Shown here: one piece after another, positions 35,810-44,779 of the stretch
Numbering within the stretch: position 1 is the stretch's first letter
How the letters are laid out: every line of letters begins with the position of its first letter
NCBI RefSeq assembly: GCF_009674495.1
Contig: NZ_WKJN01000007.1
Coordinates: 124,001 to 188,000, forward strand
DNA from: Duganella alba
GTDB taxonomy: Bacteria; Pseudomonadota; Gammaproteobacteria; Burkholderiales; Burkholderiaceae_D
Direction of reading: 5' to 3'
DNA length: 64,000 nt
Position numbers and translations under genes: made by a program
Notes under the pieces: model-generated
Told to the model about the DNA's origin: nothing
What the model saw: the letters and a program-made list of their open reading frames with translations, nothing else
Databases searched by the model: none

Positions 35810-37462
35810 ATGTCCGCACTACGTCCCCTGCTATTCGCCGCGCTGGCCTTGGCCGCGCCCGCCTGCGCTGAAGCGCCGGCCAAGGCGCTGAACGCCATCT
35901 CCGCGCAGGATCTGCTGGCCCACATCAAAACGCTGGCTTCCGACGACTTCGAAGGCCGCGCGCCCGGCACCGCCGGCGAGGCAAAAAGCGTGGCCTACAT
36001 CCAGCAGGAATTCAAGAAACTCGGCCTGAAACCCGGCAATCCGGACGGCAGCTGGGTGCAGGCGGTGCCGATGCGCGGCCAGAAACCGACGCCCAGCTTC
36101 AGCTACACCATAGCAGGCCAGAAAGTCGCGCTGGGCTTTCCGGACGATTATGTTGCCCATTCATCCAGTCAGCCGGACGTCGTCAACGTCAACAATTCGG
36201 AAATCGTGTTTGTCGGCTACGGCGTGCAGGCGCCGGAATACGGCTGGGACGACTACAAGGGCGTCGACGTGCGCGGCAAAACCATTTTGATGCTGATTAA
36301 CGATCCGGCCATCCCCGATCCGGCCCATCCGGACCAGCTCGACCCGGCCATGTTCAAGGGCAAGGCCATGACCTACTACGGCCGCTGGACCTACAAATAC
36401 GAAATCGCCGCCAGGCTGGGCGCGGCGGCGGCCATCATCATTCACGAAACCAGGCCGGCCGCCTATCCGTGGGACGTGGTGCGCAGCGGCGGCAATGCGG
36501 AGCAGTTCAGCCTGCTGCGCGAAGGCGACGATCCGGACGCGCCGACGGTGCCGGGCTGGATCCAGCTGGATAAAGCCAAGGCCATGATGGCCGCCGCCGG
36601 CTACGATTTCGATACGCTGAAAAAGCAGGCATTAACCAGGGAGTTCCGCCCGGTCAGTTTGAAAGGCACGGCTGATTTCAGGATCGGGAATATCTCCCGC
36701 ACGGTAAATTCGAATAATGTGGTGGCGAAAATCGAAGGCAGCGATCCAAAGCTCAAGAATGAATACGTCATTTACAGCGCGCACTGGGATCATTTGGGCA
36801 TGGATGCACAGACGGGCAAGATCTATTATGGCGCGCTGGATAACGCTTCAGGCGTGGCGGCATTACTGGAATTAGCCAAAGCCTATAAAGCGCTGCCGAA
36901 AGCGCCAAAGCGTTCCATCCTGTTTATCGCCACGACTGCGGAAGAACGCGGCCTGCTGGGTGCGAAATATTACGCAGCGCATCCGCTCTACCCGCTGAAA
37001 AACACGGTCACCAATATTAATATCGACGGCATTAATGCCTGGGGCAAAACGGCGCATATTGAGAACGTTACCTCCGGACATTCCAGCATCGATGGGCTGC
37101 TGGAGAAATATGCCCAAGGCCAGGGGCGCCGGATGGAAAATGACTCGCGTCCGGAACTTGGCAGTTTCTACCGCGCCGACCAACTGGAATTTGCGCGTGC
37201 CGGCGTCCCGGTTTTATATACCAAGGCGCGCAGCGGCTATTTGAATAAACCGGACAATTACGCAACGGAGGTCGTGAATAATTATTTCACCCACGACTAC
37301 CATCAGGTTACCGACAGCTTCCATGGCGACTGGGACTTCAGCGGCGGCGTGCAGGATATCCAGCTGCTGTTCCAGGTGGGCCTGGATATCGCCCAAGGCG
37401 CCACGCCGACGTGGAATGCCGGCTCCGAATTCAAGGCCGCCGGCGACCGCCGATTGAAGTAG
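35810..37462 (+). CDS. Secreted M28-family zinc metallopeptidase with PA domain
   Basis: This 550-aa aminopeptidase-like enzyme has a signal peptide ending near PACAEA. A protease-associated insert lies at about 140-280. The M28 core has zinc ligands His in SAHWDHLG (near 325), Asp in GALDNASG (near 345) and Glu-Glu in TTAEERGLLG (near 378), with a late His in HDYHQVTDSF. The substrate is unknown. The 3' half (36661-37320) is noticeably AT-richer, with different codon choice from the 5' half, although the protein is continuous and no frameshift is seen. Confidence 0.9.
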   Translation: MSALRPLLFAALALAAPACAEAPAKALNAISAQDLLAHIKTLASDDFEGRAPGTAGEAKSVAYIQQEFKKLGLKPGNPDGSWVQAVPMRGQKPTPSFSYTIAGQKVALGFPDDYVAHSSSQPDVVNVNNSEIVFVGYGVQAPEYGWDDYKGVDVRGKTILMLINDPAIPDPAHPDQLDPAMFKGKAMTYYGRWTYKYEIAARLGAAAAIIIHETRPAAYPWDVVRSGGNAEQFSLLREGDDPDAPTVPGWIQLDKAKAMMAAAGYDFDTLKKQALTREFRPVSLKGTADFRIGNISRTVNSNNVVAKIEGSDPKLKNEYVIYSAHWDHLGMDAQTGKIYYGALDNASGVAALLELAKAYKALPKAPKRSILFIATTAEERGLLGAKYYAAHPLYPLKNTVTNINIDGINAWGKTAHIENVTSGHSSIDGLLEKYAQGQGRRMENDSRPELGSFYRADQLEFARAGVPVLYTKARSGYLNKPDNYATEVVNNYFTHDYHQVTDSFHGDWDFSGGVQDIQLLFQVGLDIAQGATPTWNAGSEFKAAGDRRLK

Positions 37463-37467
37463 TTCAC

Positions 37468-37510
37468 GCCGAAAATTGACTTGATCGTGCCAATTTTCGG
37501 CACGATCAAG
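37468..37510. terminator. Two overlapping, mutually exclusive hairpins between convergent genes
   Basis: GCCGAAAATTG (37468-37478) pairs perfectly with CAATTTTCGGC (37491-37501). CTTGATCGTGCC (37480-37491) pairs perfectly with GGCACGATCAAG (37499-37510). The two stems share bases, so only one forms at a time. They fill the 50-base gap between the M28 peptidase and PepSY genes and probably end both transcripts, although neither has a long T run. Confidence 0.75.
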
Positions 37511-37512
37511 GA

Positions 37513-38751
37513 TCAGGCCTCGATCAGATCGCCGGCGCGGCGCACTGCGGTGACAGCGCGGGACACGCGTTTGCGCCACCAGATGATGACGCCGGTCACA
37601 CTCAGCATCGCCACCACGATCCCCATGAAGGAAATCAGGATGCGGCCCGGCAGGCCAAGAATGCGGCCGGAGTGCAGCGGGAATTGCGCCTGCACGAAGA
37701 TATCCGCCGCCGTCCCTTTCCACGGCAGGCGCTCGCCGAGCAGTTTCCCCGCGCCGTCATAATATAAATACGCCGGGCCGACACCGCCGGCGCCGTGGTC
37801 ATCGCCAGGTTTATAGAAACTCACGCCATACACATCAAATGCGTTGGTATAAAAGACGCTGCCCACCGGCTCCGACCAATTGCGCTTTGCTGCTTCTTTG
37901 GTAGCGGTTTCAATTACCGTTGCATATTCGACCGTCGGCGTAAATGGTTTATGAATATCGGCAATCGGACGCGTATCAAATGGCGTCGGCGTGACTTTCG
38001 ATATTTTGCTCATCACCGGATAAAATATTTCGCTGTAAAGATTCAAAGAAAATGCGGTGAAGGACAAAACAATCAGCAAGCCCCATGTCCATAAACTGAA
38101 TGCGCGATGCAAATCGAAATTCAGTTTATTGCTGCCGCCTTTCCAGCGGACTTTCCAGGCTGGTTTCCAGCGCTGGCCCCACGATTTGGCGGCATTCTGC
38201 CGACGCAGCGGCAAAGTCAAATAGAAACCAACAAAACTATCCACCACCCAGATCATGGCGATACCGCCCATCAGCCATAATCCCCAACGGTCGATGCCCC
38301 ACATCTCGGGAATATGCAGCGTGTAATGCAGGCGATAAAGGAAGGAAACAAAAGTCTCCTTGGTAATCGGCCAGACCGCGCCCCATTCGCGCTTGCCCAA
38401 TTCAGCGCCGCTGACCGGGTCGACGAATACCTGGTTGAAGCCCGGTTCGTAAAGTTTCTGCGTCGCGGGATTGACGCGCGGCGAGACGCCAAAGGCGATC
38501 GCCTCGCCCTGCTCCACCTGCACCGGCATGAACGACACCTGGATCTGCGGATAACGCGCCTCCACCTGCCGCGCCAGCAGCAGCGCCGGTTGCGGCGTGC
38601 CGGGCGTGTGGGCCTCCATCAGGTGCGGATTGAGCAGGTCATCCAGCTCGTGATCCCACGAAATGATGGCGCCGGTGAAGCCGCTAATAAACAAAAAGCC
38701 CGCAGTAAGCAGGCCGGCATATCGGTGTACCAGGGTCCAGAAGCCTCGCAT
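37513..38751 (-). CDS. PepSY-associated membrane protein (siderophore-iron reductase type)
   Basis: This protein of about 412 aa has four membrane helices: YAGLLTAGFLFISGFTGAII, a second near 180-205, TWGLLIVLSFTAFSL, and ILISFMGIVVAMLSVTGVII. Conserved histidines and PepSY-type periplasmic domains lie between. Such proteins are often linked to ferric-siderophore receptors and may reduce or release iron in the periplasm. It follows a Fur-controlled receptor. The start at 38751 has GAGG nine bases upstream; in-frame ATGs at 38760 and 38766 lie directly against a terminator. The stretch 37741-38340 is markedly AT-richer than its surroundings. Confidence 0.88.
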   Translation of the reverse strand: MRGFWTLVHRYAGLLTAGFLFISGFTGAIISWDHELDDLLNPHLMEAHTPGTPQPALLLARQVEARYPQIQVSFMPVQVEQGEAIAFGVSPRVNPATQKLYEPGFNQVFVDPVSGAELGKREWGAVWPITKETFVSFLYRLHYTLHIPEMWGIDRWGLWLMGGIAMIWVVDSFVGFYLTLPLRRQNAAKSWGQRWKPAWKVRWKGGSNKLNFDLHRAFSLWTWGLLIVLSFTAFSLNLYSEIFYPVMSKISKVTPTPFDTRPIADIHKPFTPTVEYATVIETATKEAAKRNWSEPVGSVFYTNAFDVYGVSFYKPGDDHGAGGVGPAYLYYDGAGKLLGERLPWKGTAADIFVQAQFPLHSGRILGLPGRILISFMGIVVAMLSVTGVIIWWRKRVSRAVTAVRRAGDLIEA

Positions 38752-38766
38752 GATGGCCATCCTCAT

Positions 38767-38793
38767 AAAAAACCGGGGCCACGCAGGCCCCGG
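38767..38793 (-). terminator. Intrinsic terminator after the siderophore receptor
   Basis: CCGGGGCC and GGCCCCGG (8 bp) with a 5-base loop are followed on the minus strand by six T. The T run ends at the base before the first possible PepSY start codon. It should uncouple PepSY expression from the receptor. Confidence 0.88.
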
Positions 38794-38802
38794 CTGACTG
38801 CA

Positions 38803-40968
38803 TTAGAACTTGTATTTCAAGCTCAGCGACGTGGTGCGCGGTGCGGCGTAGGTGATCGCGCCGTATGCGGCAAACATGCCGAAGTGGGTCTTGTCGGTCA
38901 CGTTGTTGACGTTCAGCTGGGCCGACAGGTTTTTGCTGATGTCATAGCGCGCCATCAGGTTCACCATGGTGAAGCCGTCCTGGTTGATCACGCCGTGGTT
39001 GACCGCGAAGTTCGGCGCGCCTGGATCGACCGTGTAGGTGCGGCCTTCGTAGTTGACGCCGCCGCCGATGGTCAGCTTGCTCAGTTCGCCCGGCAGGTTG
39101 TAGGTGGTGAACACGCGGAACAGCTTGCGCGGGTAGATGCTGTTGAAGTCGGCGCCATCCGCATCCTTGGCGCGGAAGATGCTGTAGCCGGCGCTGGCGT
39201 TCCAGCCGCGCGTCAGCTCGCCGTTCAGCTCCAGCTCGACGCCACGGCTGGTGGCGCCGTCGACGCCGACATAGTAGGCCTCAGGCAAGCCGCCGTTGTG
39301 TCGCACGGTGCCGGCCTCCTGCGCCAGGTTGTCCTGCTTGATGTGGAACACCGCCAGCGACGCATTGACGCGGCCATCGAGGAACTCGCCCTTGACGCCG
39401 GCCTCAGCCGCCTTGCCGCGCACCGGGTCCAGCGTCTTGCCGCCGAAGTCCTTGTAGTTCTGCGGCTGGAAGATGCTGGTGTAGCTGGCGTAGGCCGAAT
39501 AGGTGTTGTTGATGTCGTAGACCAGGCCGGCATACGGCGTGAGCTCGTTATCGTTCTTCACTTCATAGGCGTCGCTGCCGACCACCTGGCCGGTTTTCTT
39601 GTAGTTGGTCACGCGCGCGCCGACGATCAGTTTCAGCGGATCGGCCAGCGAGAAGCGCGCCACGCCGTACACAGCGTCCTGCCTGGTCGTGCTTTGCTCG
39701 TAGAAGGTGGCCGGGCCCCAGGTCGGCTCCGGATAGGTGGCGCCGTTCCAGTTGTTGTAGTTGCCGGTGTCGGCCAGCGCGCCTTCCGGACGGCGGTCCG
39801 ACGTGAACTCGGCCTTGGAATACATATAGCCGAACGCCGCTTCATGCTTGCGGCCGAACAGCTGGAACGGACCGGAGGCCTGCAGGTTGGCGTTGGTCTG
39901 CTCGGTGCGGGTCAGGTAGGCGCCGCCGAACGGGAACATGCCGGCGCCGGTGCTGGCGTCAGGATAGCCGTACAGGTACAGCAGCTGCGAATCTCCCTTG
40001 CGGTCGCCGCGCGTGACGCTGGCGTCCAGTTTCCAGCCATTGTCCAGCGTGTGCTGGACGGTGGCGAAACCGTTGTTGTAGGAGGTGTTCCAGCGGGTCC
40101 AGCTGGCGGCCGCGGTCTTGGACACGTCCCAGTTGGTCAGGTTGCCGTTGGTGTACCAGTACGACAGGCCGCCCCACATCGGCGCCTTGACGTCGTTTTC
40201 CTGGCGGCTGAAGCCGACGTCCAGCACGGTGGCCGGCGTCAGGTCGGCTTCCACGGTGGCGTAGATGGTCTTGCTCTTGTTGCTCAACAGGCTGACCCAG
40301 CTGTCGGCGTCGGTGTATTCACCAACCACGCGCCCCCGCACCGAGCCGCTCTGGTTCAGCGCGGTCGAGACGTCGACCTGGGCGCGGCGGGCGCTCCAGT
40401 TGCCGACGCCGATCTCGGCCGAGCCGGTCAGTTCCTTCGAGGTGGCGCGCTTGCGCACCAGGTTGATGGCGGCCGATGGATTGCCGGCGCCGGTCATCAG
40501 GCCGGTGGCGCCGCGCACCACCTCCACGCGGTCGTAGAGGGCCAGGCTGCTGGCGACTTCGCCCGAGGACCACGATTGTTCCCAGGTGGTCGGCACGCCG
40601 TCGATCTGCAGGTTGTCGACGTCGAAGCCGCGCGCGGTGAAGCCGGCGCGGTTGGTTTCGTATTGGTTGACCGAAATGCCGACCACGTTGTTGACGACGT
40701 CGGTGACGGTTTGCAGGCCCTGGTCTTCAATGCGCTGCTGGGTTACCACGGTGACCGATTGCGGCGTGTCGCGCAGCGCCATGTCCAGCGGCGTGCCGCC
40801 CTTGGCCTTGCCGACGGTGTATGAGGTGTCGCCGAGCTTTTGCGACGACACCTGCACGGTCGGCATCACGGCCGCGCCGTCGTCGCCCCCCGCTTGCGCT
40901 TGCGCCAGCAGCGGCAGGGCCAGACCGACCAGTACGGCCAGACGCTTCATCTTGAATTGCTTATCCAT
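38803..40968 (-). CDS. TonB-dependent siderophore receptor
   Basis: This 721-aa outer-membrane receptor imports a ferric siderophore using TonB energy. A signal peptide ends near LLAQAQAG. The plug has TPQSVTVVTQQRIEDQG and a VVRGATGLMTGAGNPSAAINLV segment typical of FpvA/FhuE/FoxA-type receptors. The 22-strand barrel ends with SLSLKYKF (terminal Phe). The ATG at 40968 follows GGGGAAG; a GTG one codon earlier is less likely. A Fur box covers its promoter. The ligand cannot be named from sequence, and no siderophore synthesis genes are in the window. Confidence 0.94.
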   Translation of the reverse strand: MDKQFKMKRLAVLVGLALPLLAQAQAGGDDGAAVMPTVQVSSQKLGDTSYTVGKAKGGTPLDMALRDTPQSVTVVTQQRIEDQGLQTVTDVVNNVVGISVNQYETNRAGFTARGFDVDNLQIDGVPTTWEQSWSSGEVASSLALYDRVEVVRGATGLMTGAGNPSAAINLVRKRATSKELTGSAEIGVGNWSARRAQVDVSTALNQSGSVRGRVVGEYTDADSWVSLLSNKSKTIYATVEADLTPATVLDVGFSRQENDVKAPMWGGLSYWYTNGNLTNWDVSKTAAASWTRWNTSYNNGFATVQHTLDNGWKLDASVTRGDRKGDSQLLYLYGYPDASTGAGMFPFGGAYLTRTEQTNANLQASGPFQLFGRKHEAAFGYMYSKAEFTSDRRPEGALADTGNYNNWNGATYPEPTWGPATFYEQSTTRQDAVYGVARFSLADPLKLIVGARVTNYKKTGQVVGSDAYEVKNDNELTPYAGLVYDINNTYSAYASYTSIFQPQNYKDFGGKTLDPVRGKAAEAGVKGEFLDGRVNASLAVFHIKQDNLAQEAGTVRHNGGLPEAYYVGVDGATSRGVELELNGELTRGWNASAGYSIFRAKDADGADFNSIYPRKLFRVFTTYNLPGELSKLTIGGGVNYEGRTYTVDPGAPNFAVNHGVINQDGFTMVNLMARYDISKNLSAQLNVNNVTDKTHFGMFAAYGAITYAAPRTTSLSLKYKF

Positions 40969-41001
40969 CACTTCCCCGTTTTGACATTTTTATCGAATCA
41001 C

Positions 41002-41031
41002 GAATGATAACGATTCTCATTCCAATGTCAA
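41002..41031 (-). promoter_or_regulatory. Fur box and sigma70 promoter of the siderophore receptor
   Basis: On the minus strand the -35 is a perfect TTGACA (41026-41031) and the -10 is TATCAT (41004-41009), with a 16-base spacer. Between and over them is GAATGAGAATCGTTATCATT, whose core TGAGAATCGTTATCA is a near-perfect 7-1-7 Fur palindrome. Fe-Fur bound here would block RNA polymerase, so the receptor should be induced by iron starvation. Confidence 0.9.
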
Positions 41032-41053
41032 CCGTTTGGGATGTAAAAGGACG

Positions 41054-41083
41054 AAAAAAAAGCCAGGCTAAGCCTGGCTTTTT
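41054..41083 (-). terminator. Intrinsic terminator after rplQ (end of alpha operon)
   Basis: AGCCAGGCT and AGCCTGGCT form a 9-bp stem, followed by eight T on the minus strand and five T on the plus strand. It ends the long ribosomal cluster. Confidence 0.92.
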
Positions 41084-41106
41084 CAGTACTGCGTACAACC
41101 GGCTGA

Positions 41107-41502
41107 TTACTCAGCGGTTGGTGCGTCTTCTACAGCGGTGACTTCTGGACGGTCCAGCAGCTCAACGTAAGCCATTGGAGCGTTGTCGCCAACGCGGAAA
41201 CCCATTTTCAGGATGCGCAGGTAGCCGCCGTTACGTGCAGCGTAGCGTGGGCCCAGTTCCGAGAACAGTTTGCCTACGATTTCGCGGTCACGCAGACGGG
41301 CAAATGCCAGACGCTTGTTAGCCAGGGTGTCGGTCTTGCCCAGGGTCAGGATTGGCTCAACAACGCGACGCAGCTCTTTAGCTTTTGGCAGCGTGGTTTT
41401 GATGGCTTCATGACGCAGCAGGGAAACGGTCATGTTGCGCAGCATTGCCAGACGGTGGGACGAGGTACGGTTCAGTTTACGGAGGCCGTGACGGTGACGC
41501 AT
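41107..41502 (-). CDS. rplQ: 50S ribosomal protein L17
   Basis: L17 (131 aa) starts with [17 protein letters not shown], the family signature, and contains [19 protein letters not shown]. The acidic C-terminal extension ([11 protein letters not shown]) is common in betaproteobacteria. It is the last gene of the alpha operon, 176 bases after rpoA with a hairpin between. Confidence 0.97.
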   Translation of the reverse strand: MRHRHGLRKLNRTSSHRLAMLRNMTVSLLRHEAIKTTLPKAKELRRVVEPILTLGKTDTLANKRLAFARLRDREIVGKLFSELGPRYAARNGGYLRILKMGFRVGDNAPMAYVELLDRPEVTAVEDAPTAE

Positions 41503-41567
41503 GGTACTTCCTTTCGATGATGTTTAAATCCGAGTTCTTCGATCGCTCACATGAGCGCGGACCGGTT

Positions 41568-41609
41568 TTAGTGAATACGCCCGCTACAACATGCAGCGGG
41601 CGGGTACTG
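41568..41609. repeat. Hairpin element, copy 1 (rpoA-rplQ gap)
   Basis: CGCCCGCT and AGCGGGCG form a stem, preceded by TTAGTGAATA and followed by GGTACTG. Nearly the same element occurs on the other side of rpoA. A second stem, ACATCGC-gga-GCGATGT, lies at about 41642-41658. Confidence 0.7.
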
Positions 41610-41678
41610 CAAACTGCTAATCAGTTGGTAACAGGGCAGAACATCGCGGAGCGATGTCCAGCACTGTCACCCAAACTG

Positions 41679-42656
41679 TTATTTTTCCAGACCAGCAGGC
41701 GGCCAGTTTTCCAGCTTCATGCCCAGGGTCAGACCGCGGGAAGCCAGGACTTCCTTGATCTCGTTCAGCGACTTGCGGCCCAGATTCGGGGTCTTCAGCA
41801 GCTCGTTTTCCGAACGCTGGATCAGGTCGCCGATGTAGTAGATGTTTTCGGCTTTCAGGCAGTTGGCCGAACGCACGGTCAGTTCCAGGTCGTCGACTGG
41901 ACGCAGCAGGATCGGATCGACCAGCGGTGCGCGCGAAGGCGCTTCCGCAGCCGCTTCGGTGCCTTCCAGGGCGGCGAACACGTTCAGTTGATCGACCAGC
42001 ACGCGGGCCGATTGACGGATCGCTTCTTCCGGCGAAATCACGCCGTTGGTTTCGATGTTGATGATCAGCTTGTCCAGGTCGGTACGCTGTTCCACACGGG
42101 CCGATTCCACGAAGTACGACACACGGCGCACTGGCGAGAACGACGCGTCCAGAATGATGCGGCCGATGGTCTTGTTGGTGTCTTCCGACAGACGACGGAC
42201 GTTACCTGGCACATAGCCACGGCCTTTTTCGACCTTGATCTGCATGTCCAGCTTGCCGCCGGCGGTCAGGTGAGCGATCACGTGATCCGGGTTGATCAGT
42301 TCCACGTCGTGCGGCAGATCGATGTCCGATGCCAGCACGGCGCCTTCGCCTTCTTTTTTCAGGGTCAGGGTGACGGAGTCACGGTTGTGCACTTTGAACA
42401 CAACGCCCTTCAGGTTCAGCAACAGGTCAACCACGTCTTCTTGCACGCCGTCCAGCGACGAGTACTCGTGCACCACGCCGGCGATCGTCACTTCGGTTGG
42501 CGCGTAGCCGACCATCGACGACAGCAGCACGCGACGCAGCGCGTTGCCCAGGGTGTGGCCGTAGCCGCGCTCGAATGGCTCCATCACGACTTTGGCGTGA
42601 CCGGCGCCCAGGGCTTCTACATCGATAATACGTGGTTTCAACAAAGTGTTTTGCAT
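41679..42656 (-). CDS. rpoA: RNA polymerase subunit alpha
   Basis: RpoA (325 aa) nucleates RNA polymerase assembly. The N-terminal domain has [20 protein letters not shown] and [10 protein letters not shown] linker leads to the C-terminal domain with [16 protein letters not shown], the 265-type Arg and helix-hairpin-helix used for UP elements and activators, and [20 protein letters not shown]. Sizes are standard. It lies between rpsD and rplQ, as in other proteobacteria. Confidence 0.98.
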   Translation of the reverse strand: MQNTLLKPRIIDVEALGAGHAKVVMEPFERGYGHTLGNALRRVLLSSMVGYAPTEVTIAGVVHEYSSLDGVQEDVVDLLLNLKGVVFKVHNRDSVTLTLKKEGEGAVLASDIDLPHDVELINPDHVIAHLTAGGKLDMQIKVEKGRGYVPGNVRRLSEDTNKTIGRIILDASFSPVRRVSYFVESARVEQRTDLDKLIINIETNGVISPEEAIRQSARVLVDQLNVFAALEGTEAAAEAPSRAPLVDPILLRPVDDLELTVRSANCLKAENIYYIGDLIQRSENELLKTPNLGRKSLNEIKEVLASRGLTLGMKLENWPPAGLEK

Positions 42657-42708
42657 GAAATGTCCTTTTCAATACCCTCGGCGCGTTAAGCCGATAAGGC
42701 TGATGGCA

Positions 42709-42746
42709 TTAGTGAAAACGCCCGCTCAAGGGAGCGGGCGGGTTTT
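42709..42746. repeat. Hairpin element, copy 2 (rpsD-rpoA gap)
   Basis: CGCCCGCTC and GAGCGGGCG (9 bp, AAGG loop) are flanked by TTAGTGAAAA and GGTTTT. It is homologous to the element on the other side of rpoA. On the plus strand it looks like an intrinsic terminator; on the minus strand the tail is CGTTTT, so it may attenuate rpsD-rpoA readthrough. Confidence 0.7.
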
Positions 42747-42766
42747 GGTGCTACTTAGACGACAGA

Positions 42767-43390
42767 TTAACGCGAGTACAGCTCGACGATCAGCGATTCG
42801 TTGACGTCGTTGGCGATTTCGTTACGCTCTGGCAGGGACTTGAAGGTGCCTTCCATTTTCTTGGCATCAACCGACACCCAGGCTGGCATGCCGACTTGTT
42901 CCGCCAGCGACAGCGCTTCAACGATACGCACTTGTTTCTTGGCTTTTTCGCGCACAGCAACGACGTCGCCGACTTTGACCGAGTACGAAGCGATGTTCAC
43001 CACTTGGCCGTTCACGGTGAACGCTTTGTGGGAGACCAGCTGACGTGCTTCAGCGCGGGTCGAGCCGAAGCCCATGCGGTAGGCGACGTTGTCCAGACGG
43101 GCTTCCAGCAGCTTCAGCAGGGTTTCGCCGGTGTTGCCTTTGCGGCGGTCGGCTTCTGCGAAGTAGCGACGGAACTGACGTTCCAGCACGCCGTACATAC
43201 GTTTGACTTTTTGTTTTTCGCGCAGCTGGTTGCCGTAGTCCGAGGTACGGGCGCCCGACTTGACGCCGTGCTGACCTGGTTTGACATCCAGTTTGCATTT
43301 GCTGTCCAGCGAGCGACGGGCGCTCTTCAGGAACAGATCAGTGCCTTCACGGCGGGACAGTTTTGCTTTAGGTCCGATATAACGTGCCAC
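42767..43390 (-). CDS. rpsD: 30S ribosomal protein S4
   Basis: S4 (207 aa) is a primary 16S binder and, in enterobacteria, translational repressor of the alpha operon. [35 protein letters not shown] and the S4 RNA-binding motif [11 protein letters not shown]...[12 protein letters not shown] are present. It starts with GTG. A 190-base gap with several stems precedes it. Confidence 0.97.
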   Translation of the reverse strand: MARYIGPKAKLSRREGTDLFLKSARRSLDSKCKLDVKPGQHGVKSGARTSDYGNQLREKQKVKRMYGVLERQFRRYFAEADRRKGNTGETLLKLLEARLDNVAYRMGFGSTRAEARQLVSHKAFTVNGQVVNIASYSVKVGDVVAVREKAKKQVRIVEALSLAEQVGMPAWVSVDAKKMEGTFKSLPERNEIANDVNESLIVELYSR

Positions 43391-43580
43391 GGTATTTCCT
43401 TTTTTAAATAATGACGTTCCAACCGCTCGGGGCTGAACGCTAGTCTGGTCTGCGGGTGAGCCAGACGTGGCTTAAGTCCGCCGCAAGCGGCAGACGACAA
43501 TAGCCGGGCAGTATAACCGTTACCGGTTGCCTGCACCAGCTGAATTGTGTAACAGCATTGCCGGCAAGCCGGCTACGCCA
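43391..43580 (-). promoter_or_regulatory. Structured rpsK-rpsD intergenic leader
   Basis: This 190-base gap has three short inverted repeats: GCCGGCAAGCCGGC (near 43560-43573), AACCGTTACCGGTT (near 43517-43530) and GTCCGCCGC-aa-GCGGCAGAC (near 43476-43495). No clear promoter is seen. It may be a leader for S4-dependent control or an internal attenuation region; this is inference. Confidence 0.5.
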
Positions 43581-43985
43581 TTAGATACGACGACGCTTTG
43601 GAGGGCGGCAGCCGTTGTGTGGCACTGGCGTCACGTCCTGGATCTCGGTGATCTTGATGCCCAGGTTGTTCAGCGCGCGCACAGCCGATTCACGGCCTGG
43701 GCCTGGGCCCTTGATGCGCACTTCCAGGTTCTTCACGCCGCATTCGATCGCGACTTTACCAGCGGCTTCAGCAGCAACCTGCGCTGCGAACGGGGTCGAT
43801 TTACGCGAACCCTTGAAGCCAGCACCACCGGAGGTCGCCCACGACAGAGCGTTGCCCTGACGGTCGGTGATGGTGATGATGGTATTGTTGAAGGAAGCGT
43901 GAACGTGCGCGATACCTTCAGCGACGTTCTTCTTGACCTTCTTGCGTACGCGAGCTGCTGCTGCGCTGCTTTGTTGCTTAGCCAT
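43581..43985 (-). CDS. rpsK: 30S ribosomal protein S11
   Basis: S11 (134 aa) sits on the 30S platform near the mRNA exit. [40 protein letters not shown] and the C-terminal [15 protein letters not shown] are diagnostic. It starts 14 bases after the rpsM stop. Confidence 0.97.
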   Translation of the reverse strand: MAKQQSSAAAARVRKKVKKNVAEGIAHVHASFNNTIITITDRQGNALSWATSGGAGFKGSRKSTPFAAQVAAEAAGKVAIECGVKNLEVRIKGPGPGRESAVRALNNLGIKITEIQDVTPVPHNGCRPPKRRRI

Positions 43986-43999
43986 GTGATTTCCCTAGA

Positions 44000-44365
44000 T
44001 TATTTCTTGAGCGATTGAGCGGCTTTGCGCGGGCCCTTGCGGGTACGTGCATTGGTGCGGGTGCGTTGACCGCGGACCGGCAGGCCCTTACGGTGACGCA
44101 TACCACGGTAGCAACCCAGATCCATCAAACGCTTGATGTTCATGGACAGTTCGCGGCGCAGATCGCCTTCGACGATGAATTTTGCTACTTCATCGCGCAG
44201 CTTTTCCAGTTCGCTGTCGTCCAGGTCCTTGACCTTTTTATCGGTCGCAATGCCCGTTTGCGCGCAGATGAACTTCGCGCGTGGGCGGCCTACACCGTAG
44301 ATGGCCGTCAGGCCGATAACGGTGTGCTGGTGATTTGGGATATTAACCCCTGCAATACGTGCCAT
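44000..44365 (-). CDS. rpsM: 30S ribosomal protein S13
   Basis: S13 (121 aa) lies in the 30S head and contacts the P-site t[35 protein letters not shown] and the basic tail [19 protein letters not shown] are typical. It is first of the alpha group, after rpmJ. Confidence 0.97.
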   Translation of the reverse strand: MARIAGVNIPNHQHTVIGLTAIYGVGRPRAKFICAQTGIATDKKVKDLDDSELEKLRDEVAKFIVEGDLRRELSMNIKRLMDLGCYRGMRHRKGLPVRGQRTRTNARTRKGPRKAAQSLKK

Positions 44366-44392
44366 TCGTTATTCCTCGATAAATAACGGTTA

Positions 44393-44506
44393 TTAACCTT
44401 GACGCTGCTTGTGACGTGGTTCGACGCAGATTACGCGAACAACGCCCTTGCGCTTGATGATCTTGCAGTTGCGGCAGATCCGCTTGACTGAGGCGTTAAC
44501 TTTCAT
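44393..44506 (-). CDS. rpmJ: 50S ribosomal protein L36
   Basis: L36 is a 37-aa zinc-ribbon protein of the large subunit. The frame from 44506 reads [20 protein letters not shown] and ends KQRQG. The zinc ligands Cys11, Cys14, Cys27 and His32 are intact, so this is the zinc-binding (C+) form. It lies between infA and rpsM, its usual place. Confidence 0.96.
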   Translation of the reverse strand: MKVNASVKRICRNCKIIKRKGVVRVICVEPRHKQRQG

Positions 44507-44539
44507 TTTGCACTCTCTTCTTGGTTCGATTATCTAAAA

Positions 44540-44758
44540 TTACTTGGTCCGGAACACAATGCGGGCACGGGACAGGTCGTAAGGTGTCAGCTCTACCGTC
44601 ACCTTGTCGCCAGGAAGAATGCGGATATAGTTCATCCGCATTTTACCCGAAATATGCCCGAGCACCACATGCCCGTTTTCCAGCTTTACTCGAAATGTTG
44701 CATTAGGGAGATTTTCTAGGATCTCGCCCTGCATCTGTATGACGTCGTCTTTTGCCAT
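44540..44758 (-). CDS. infA: Translation initiation factor IF-1
   Basis: IF-1 (72 aa) is an OB-fold protein blocking the A site during initiation. [40 protein letters not shown] and [13 protein letters not shown] are diagnostic. Its place between secY and rpmJ is typical of betaproteobacteria. Confidence 0.97.
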   Translation of the reverse strand: MAKDDVIQMQGEILENLPNATFRVKLENGHVVLGHISGKMRMNYIRILPGDKVTVELTPYDLSRARIVFRTK

Positions 44759-44779
44759 TCGGTATGTTTGAAACCGCGC

